18,482 bases of DNA. Origin: Mageeibacillus sp. UBA5747. Lineage in GTDB: Bacteria > Bacillota > Clostridia > Saccharofermentanales > UBA5734. The stretch lies in NCBI GenBank assembly GCA_002419145.1, contig DIFN01000046.1, forward strand, positions 15,330-33,811, read 5' to 3'. The translations under genes and the position numbers were made by a program. The notes under the pieces are model-generated. The model was given only the letters and a program-made list of their open reading frames with translations, did not search any database and was not told where the DNA came from. This document shows positions 15,156-18,482 of the stretch, in pieces. Within the stretch, counting starts at the first letter, position 1; every line of letters begins with the position of its first letter.

Positions 15156-16161
15156 AAGCCCTGTGCGGATAAAAAAAGGCAGCATCGCGCTCGAAGCTGC
15201 CCTCGCCTTGCCTCCGGTCCTGTTTTTGATGGCCTTGTTCCTGCACGGCTTGCTCAATGAACAGGAAAAGATCCATCTGACGCGGGCAGCTGATCGAGCG
15301 GCAGCCGAAATTGCCCTGGTCTTGCCTGTGGCGGATTTAGGCCAGGATTGGCTGACAGACAGTCTTTCCAGTCTGGTCCTGGACAAAGCCGGCCTTAAGG
15401 ACCTGCTGCCGTCTCTCGAACCAGACTTTTCTGCTGAACTCGCGGAATGGGCATCCGCTACAACAACAGTCGGCCTTAAGGACTTTGCCCGGGCCAGAAT
15501 CAGACACTGGCTCAGGCAAGAGGGTGTGTCGGATCACCGGATCGCAGCCGTGCAGCTTGAGATCATCTGGGAAAAAGACAAGCACCTGGCTTGGCTGATT
15601 TTGACCCAAGATAATCCCAGGGCGGGCCTTTCGTTCCGGACAACCATTCGCTCAGTGATCCCTTTATGGCCTGGGCGTCCAGCTGATCAGGAGCGATCCC
15701 GGGCAGAGGAATCGGAAACCAACGTCTGGGACCTCGACAATTTTTCCCGCGGCCTGGCTATCCGGGAACAGTTCGAGGCCAATCTGCCCCCTGATTTTCC
15801 GGTGATTGCGATCTGGCAAAATGGGGCAGCGACGGCCATCCATAGCATTGATATGACAGCTCCGACTTATCAGGACAAGGGGGAAGTGACACAAGCGGTG
15901 GTCAGGAACCTGAACCTGCTGGCTTCTTTTACCGGCGCACATTATTCCCGCCAGGAGGTGCGGATCGACATCGAAGCGTCCCAGATCACATCTCGCCGGT
16001 TGCTCCTGGTCATTCCTGACAACAGCTCACAGGACTTTCTGGTGGAGGTCTTGTCTGAACTGGACCAGAAAGCCCGGGCCATGGGAATCAATCTGGAGGT
16101 CGAACGGTATGGCGAAAGCGGGAAAACAACGGGCTCAATGGCTCCGGAGTCATCGGGATAG
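15142..16161 (+). CDS. TadE-like pseudopilin-type protein
   Basis: A 339-aa protein with a prepilin-like N-terminus. KKG (11-13) is followed by SIALEAALALPPVLFLMALFL: cleavage after Gly13 would leave Ser at +1 and Glu18 at +5, the class IV prepilin rule, and then a membrane helix (about 19-38). The polar Asn/Glu/Gln stretch and RAADRAAAEIAL after the helix are TadE-like. The C-terminal part (about 255-330) looks like a separate alpha/beta domain (EVRIDIEASQITSRRLLLVIP and LDQKARAMGINLEVERYG). Its start lies 14 bases inside the end of the DUF5702-like gene, so the two are coupled. No pilus ATPase, TadB/TadC, Flp pilin or prepilin peptidase gene is nearby. Function unknown. Confidence 0.72.
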   Translation: MPENRSPVRIKKGSIALEAALALPPVLFLMALFLHGLLNEQEKIHLTRAADRAAAEIALVLPVADLGQDWLTDSLSSLVLDKAGLKDLLPSLEPDFSAELAEWASATTTVGLKDFARARIRHWLRQEGVSDHRIAAVQLEIIWEKDKHLAWLILTQDNPRAGLSFRTTIRSVIPLWPGRPADQERSRAEESETNVWDLDNFSRGLAIREQFEANLPPDFPVIAIWQNGAATAIHSIDMTAPTYQDKGEVTQAVVRNLNLLASFTGAHYSRQEVRIDIEASQITSRRLLLVIPDNSSQDFLVEVLSELDQKARAMGINLEVERYGESGKTTGSMAPESSG

Positions 16162-16210
16162 CCGCCGGAAGGTTGCCTTGTATCTTCAAATAGGTTGCGG
16201 TATCATTTGA
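16109..16210 (+). CDS. Possible 33-aa basic small ORF
   Basis: A short frame overlapping the end of the TadE-like gene in another frame. GGAGGT (16095-16100) is 8 bases before ATG 16109, a better ribosome site than many in this window. The product is basic (MAKAGKQRAQWLRSHRDSRR) with a hydrophobic end. It runs across the predicted yerC promoter. It may be chance, since the SD also encodes conserved protein sequence. Confidence 0.2.
   Translation: MAKAGKQRAQWLRSHRDSRRKVALYLQIGCGII
16178..16206 (+). promoter_or_regulatory. Predicted promoter for the yerC-like gene and secA
   Basis: TTGTAT (16178-16183), 17 bases, then TATCAT (16201-16206). The -35 is weak, but the spacing and -10 word match the mreC and pheS promoters of this window. 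The leader to the start codon is about 45 bases. Confidence 0.5.
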
Positions 16211-16257
16211 ACGTACTTTAAGAAATACAGCAGCAACCCTGCCGCGAGGTGGTCCAG

Positions 16258-16566
16258 ATGAAGCATAAACTCCAAGATTCGGACACGCACTTCCTGTATC
16301 AGGCGATCTTGAGTCTGAAGGATGAATCCGAATGCGACCGCTTCTTTGAGGATATCTGCACCATTTCGGAGATCAAATCTCTGGCCCAGCGCCTCCAGGT
16401 CGCCCGCATGCTGCGCCACAAGAAAAAATACACCGAAATTTGTGATGCGACCGGTGTCAGTACCGCGACGATCAGCCGGGTCAACCGCTGCCTGGAATAT
16501 GGCGCCGATGGCTACAAGCTGGTCCTGGACCGGATTGAAACAGACCCTGAAGTGAAAGGAACCTGA
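16258..16566 (+). CDS. YerC/YecD-family TrpR-like regulator
   Basis: A 102-aa DNA-binding protein of the TrpR superfamily (YerC/YecD type). It is helical throughout, with the helix-turn-helix YTEICDATGVSTATISRVNRCL at 58-79. The preceding FFEDICTISEIKSLAQRLQVARML is the family signature. The targets are unknown for most members; unlike true TrpR, there is no tryptophan operon here. The ATG at 16258 has GAGGTGG (16246-16252) 5 bases before it; a GTG at 16249 in the same frame lies within that SD and is unlikely to be used. secA starts 3 bases after the stop, so the two share a transcript. Confidence 0.88.
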   Translation: MKHKLQDSDTHFLYQAILSLKDESECDRFFEDICTISEIKSLAQRLQVARMLRHKKKYTEICDATGVSTATISRVNRCLEYGADGYKLVLDRIETDPEVKGT

Positions 16567-16569
16567 TCC

Positions 16570-18482
16570 ATGGGATTCATTGATAAATTGTTTGGCAGCC
16601 ATTCCGACCGCGAAATCAAGCGGATCAAACCGCTGGTTGAAGCCGTCGAAAAGTTCGAAAGTCAGATGGCCACCCTGTCTGAGGATGAACTGAAAGGCCA
16701 GACAGCCCGTCTTAAGGCCCGTCTTGATGCCGGTGAAAGCCTCGACGACATTCTGCCGGAAGCGTTCGCCACCGTGCGCGAAGCATCCTACCGGGTTCTG
16801 GAGATGAAACATTACCCGGTCCAGATCCTGGGTGGTATTGTCCTCCACCAGGGCCGGATCGCTGAGATGAAAACCGGTGAAGGCAAGACGCTGGTCGCGA
16901 CCTTGCCCGTCTACCTCAATGCCCTGACCGGCCATGGAGTCCATGTTGTCACGGTCAACGACTACCTGGCCAAGCGTGACAGCGAATGGATGGGCAAAGT
17001 CTACCGCTACCTGGGCCTGTCGGTCGGCCTGATCGTCCACGGCCTCGACAATGAACAGCGCCGGGACGCCTATCACGCAGATATCACCTACGGCACCAAT
17101 AACGAATTCGGCTTTGACTACCTGCGTGACAACATGGTCACCTACAAGGAACAATGCGTCCAGCGCGAGCTCAATTTTGCCATCGTGGACGAAGTCGACA
17201 GCATCCTGATCGACGAAGCCCGTACGCCTTTGATCATTTCCGGCCTGGGGGACGAGTCGTCCGACTTGTATGAACGGGCCAACCACCTGGTCAAGGGCTT
17301 CAAGGCCCGGATCATCAAGGAATCCGACGACAAGCAGGATCTCGAAGAGATTGGCAGCGAGGTTGACTACATCGTCGACGAAAAAGCCAAAACGGCTGTC
17401 CTGACGGCTCGTGGCATCCAAAAGGCTGAGCGCTTTTTTGCGATCGAGAATCTCTCTGACCAGGAAAATTATGAGATCAACCACCATGTTAACAATGCCT
17501 TGCGCGCCTATGGCATCATGCACCGCGACCAGGACTATGTCGTGAAAGATGGTGAGGTCATTATCGTCGATGATTTCACCGGACGCCTGATGTTCGGCCG
17601 GCGTTACAGCAATGGCTTGCACCAGGCCATCGAAGCCAAAGAAGGTGTCAAAATAGCCAATGAGAACAAGACGCTGGCCACCATCACCTTCCAGAATTAT
17701 TTCCGTATGTACAAGAAACTGTCCGGCATGACCGGTACAGCCCTGACCGAGGAAAATGAATTTCGGGCAATCTACAACCTCGATGTCGTGTGCATCCCGA
17801 CCAACCGCCCGATGATCCGCATCGACCAGGCGGATGCGGTGTTCAAAACTCAGAATGGCAAATACACGGCCCTGCTGCGAGAGGTTCTGGCTGCCCATGA
17901 AAAAGGCCAGCCGATTCTGATTGGCACCATTTCCGTTGACAAGTCCGAGTCTATTTCCAGTCTCTTCAAGCGTAATGGCATTCCGCACAATGTCCTCAAT
18001 GCCAAGCAGCATGAGCGCGAAGCCGAGATTGTGGCCCAGGCTGGCCGGCTTGGCGCTGTCACGATTGCTACCAACATGGCTGGACGTGGTACGGACATCC
18101 TCCTGGGTGGCAACCCGGAGTTCATGGCCAGGCAGGAACTGCGCAAAAACGGCTTGGACGAGACCTTGATCGATGCTTCCACCGCCCATAATGAAACGAA
18201 CGATCCGCTGATCCTGTCAGCCCGCGAGCAATTCTCCCGACTTCTCGAACAATTTAAAAGCCAGACATCACGCGAACGTGACGCGGTTATTGCCGCGGGT
18301 GGCCTCTACATCCTGGGCACGGAACGCCATGAGTCGCGACGTATAGATAACCAGCTGCGCGGCCGTTCCGGTCGTCAGGGTGACCCGGGCAAAAGCAAAT
18401 TCTACCTTTCGCTCGAGGACGACCTGATGCGTCTGTTTGGCGGTGAACGGATGACCACAGTCTTTGCCGCGCTCGGGGTCGA
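16570..18482 (+). CDS. secA: Preprotein translocase ATPase SecA (partial, 5' part)
   Basis: SecA drives export of unfolded preproteins through SecYEG at the cytoplasmic membrane. The first 637 codons are present; the gene runs past the window end. Motifs visible: MKTGEGKT Walker A (100-107), the VNDYLAKRD helicase motif (129-137), DEVDSILIDEARTPLIISG (207-225), a preprotein crosslinking region (about 226-370), GMTGTALTEENEF, ATNMAGRGTDILLGGNPEFM and the motif VI arginines in RRIDNQLRGRSGRQGDPG. It starts with the usual MGFIDKLFG. AAAGGA (16555-16560) stands 9 bases before the ATG. The missing part would hold the helical scaffold and wing domains and any C-terminal zinc motif. Confidence 0.96.
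   Translation, partial: MGFIDKLFGSHSDREIKRIKPLVEAVEKFESQMATLSEDELKGQTARLKARLDAGESLDDILPEAFATVREASYRVLEMKHYPVQILGGIVLHQGRIAEMKTGEGKTLVATLPVYLNALTGHGVHVVTVNDYLAKRDSEWMGKVYRYLGLSVGLIVHGLDNEQRRDAYHADITYGTNNEFGFDYLRDNMVTYKEQCVQRELNFAIVDEVDSILIDEARTPLIISGLGDESSDLYERANHLVKGFKARIIKESDDKQDLEEIGSEVDYIVDEKAKTAVLTARGIQKAERFFAIENLSDQENYEINHHVNNALRAYGIMHRDQDYVVKDGEVIIVDDFTGRLMFGRRYSNGLHQAIEAKEGVKIANENKTLATITFQNYFRMYKKLSGMTGTALTEENEFRAIYNLDVVCIPTNRPMIRIDQADAVFKTQNGKYTALLREVLAAHEKGQPILIGTISVDKSESISSLFKRNGIPHNVLNAKQHEREAEIVAQAGRLGAVTIATNMAGRGTDILLGGNPEFMARQELRKNGLDETLIDASTAHNETNDPLILSAREQFSRLLEQFKSQTSRERDAVIAAGGLYILGTERHESRRIDNQLRGRSGRQGDPGKSKFYLSLEDDLMRLFGGERMTTVFAALGV

Noticed and set aside
16186..18189. 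A 667-codon open frame on the - strand opposite the yerC-like gene and secA
   Set aside because: It is the mirror of highly conserved secA coding sequence, has no recognisable domain or SD, and results from the GC-rich codon pattern.
1..18482. CRISPR array, insertion sequences, integrase, phage or tRNA genes
   Set aside because: I saw no direct-repeat array, transposase-like protein, terminal inverted repeats or tRNA cloverleaf on either strand.

Overview
The window reads as a stretch of ordinary chromosome from a GC-rich Gram-positive bacterium of the Bacillota (Firmicutes), most likely class Clostridia. The grounds are a tRNA-Phe T-box upstream of pheST, a YerC-type TrpR-family regulator next to secA, a maf-radC-mreC-mreD-PBP2 block ending in a methylglyoxal-synthase-like gene, and a DUF5702-like/TadE-like gene pair. 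I cannot name a genus. Every gene I can support is on the + strand. No IS element, prophage, CRISPR array, tRNA or rRNA was seen.

Layout. 1-1654: the end of asnS, then maf and radC, tightly packed. 1651-5387: a promoter and a cell-wall elongation operon, mreC-mreD-PBP2, without the mreB that normally stands between radC and mreC and without the minCDE and rodA that often follow. 5416-7053: a promoter and three coupled genes, namely a methylglyoxal-synthase-fold protein lacking most catalytic residues, dtd (D-aminoacyl-tRNA deacylase) and a glyoxalase-II-like metallo-beta-lactamase. 7056-10884: promoter, T-box leader with a UUC (Phe) specifier, then pheS and pheT. 10891-13370: a polar amino acid ABC transporter (binding protein, permease, ATPase) with a terminator between the first two genes. 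13512-16161: three genes for small or pilin-like membrane-anchored proteins (a TadE/TadG-type set), with no pilus motor nearby. 16178-18482: promoter, yerC-like regulator and the first part of secA, cut by the window end.

Most unusual points. (1) The amino acid binding protein at 10973-11755 appears circularly permuted: its signal peptide is followed directly by what is normally the C-terminal half of the family, and the normal N-terminal half (the GTSAGFPPFEY region) comes last. (2) The methylglyoxal-synthase homologue at 5510-5899 keeps the fold signatures but has lost the catalytic His and Asp and the phosphate-binding residues, so it is probably not a methylglyoxal synthase. (3) The mre cluster is reduced. 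(4) The only good ribosome binding site of the first pilin-like gene lies in the 3' arm of the terminator that closes the ABC transporter operon. (5) Five promoters share a TTGnnT-17 bp-TAnnAT-like layout, three of them with the same TATCAT -10 element.
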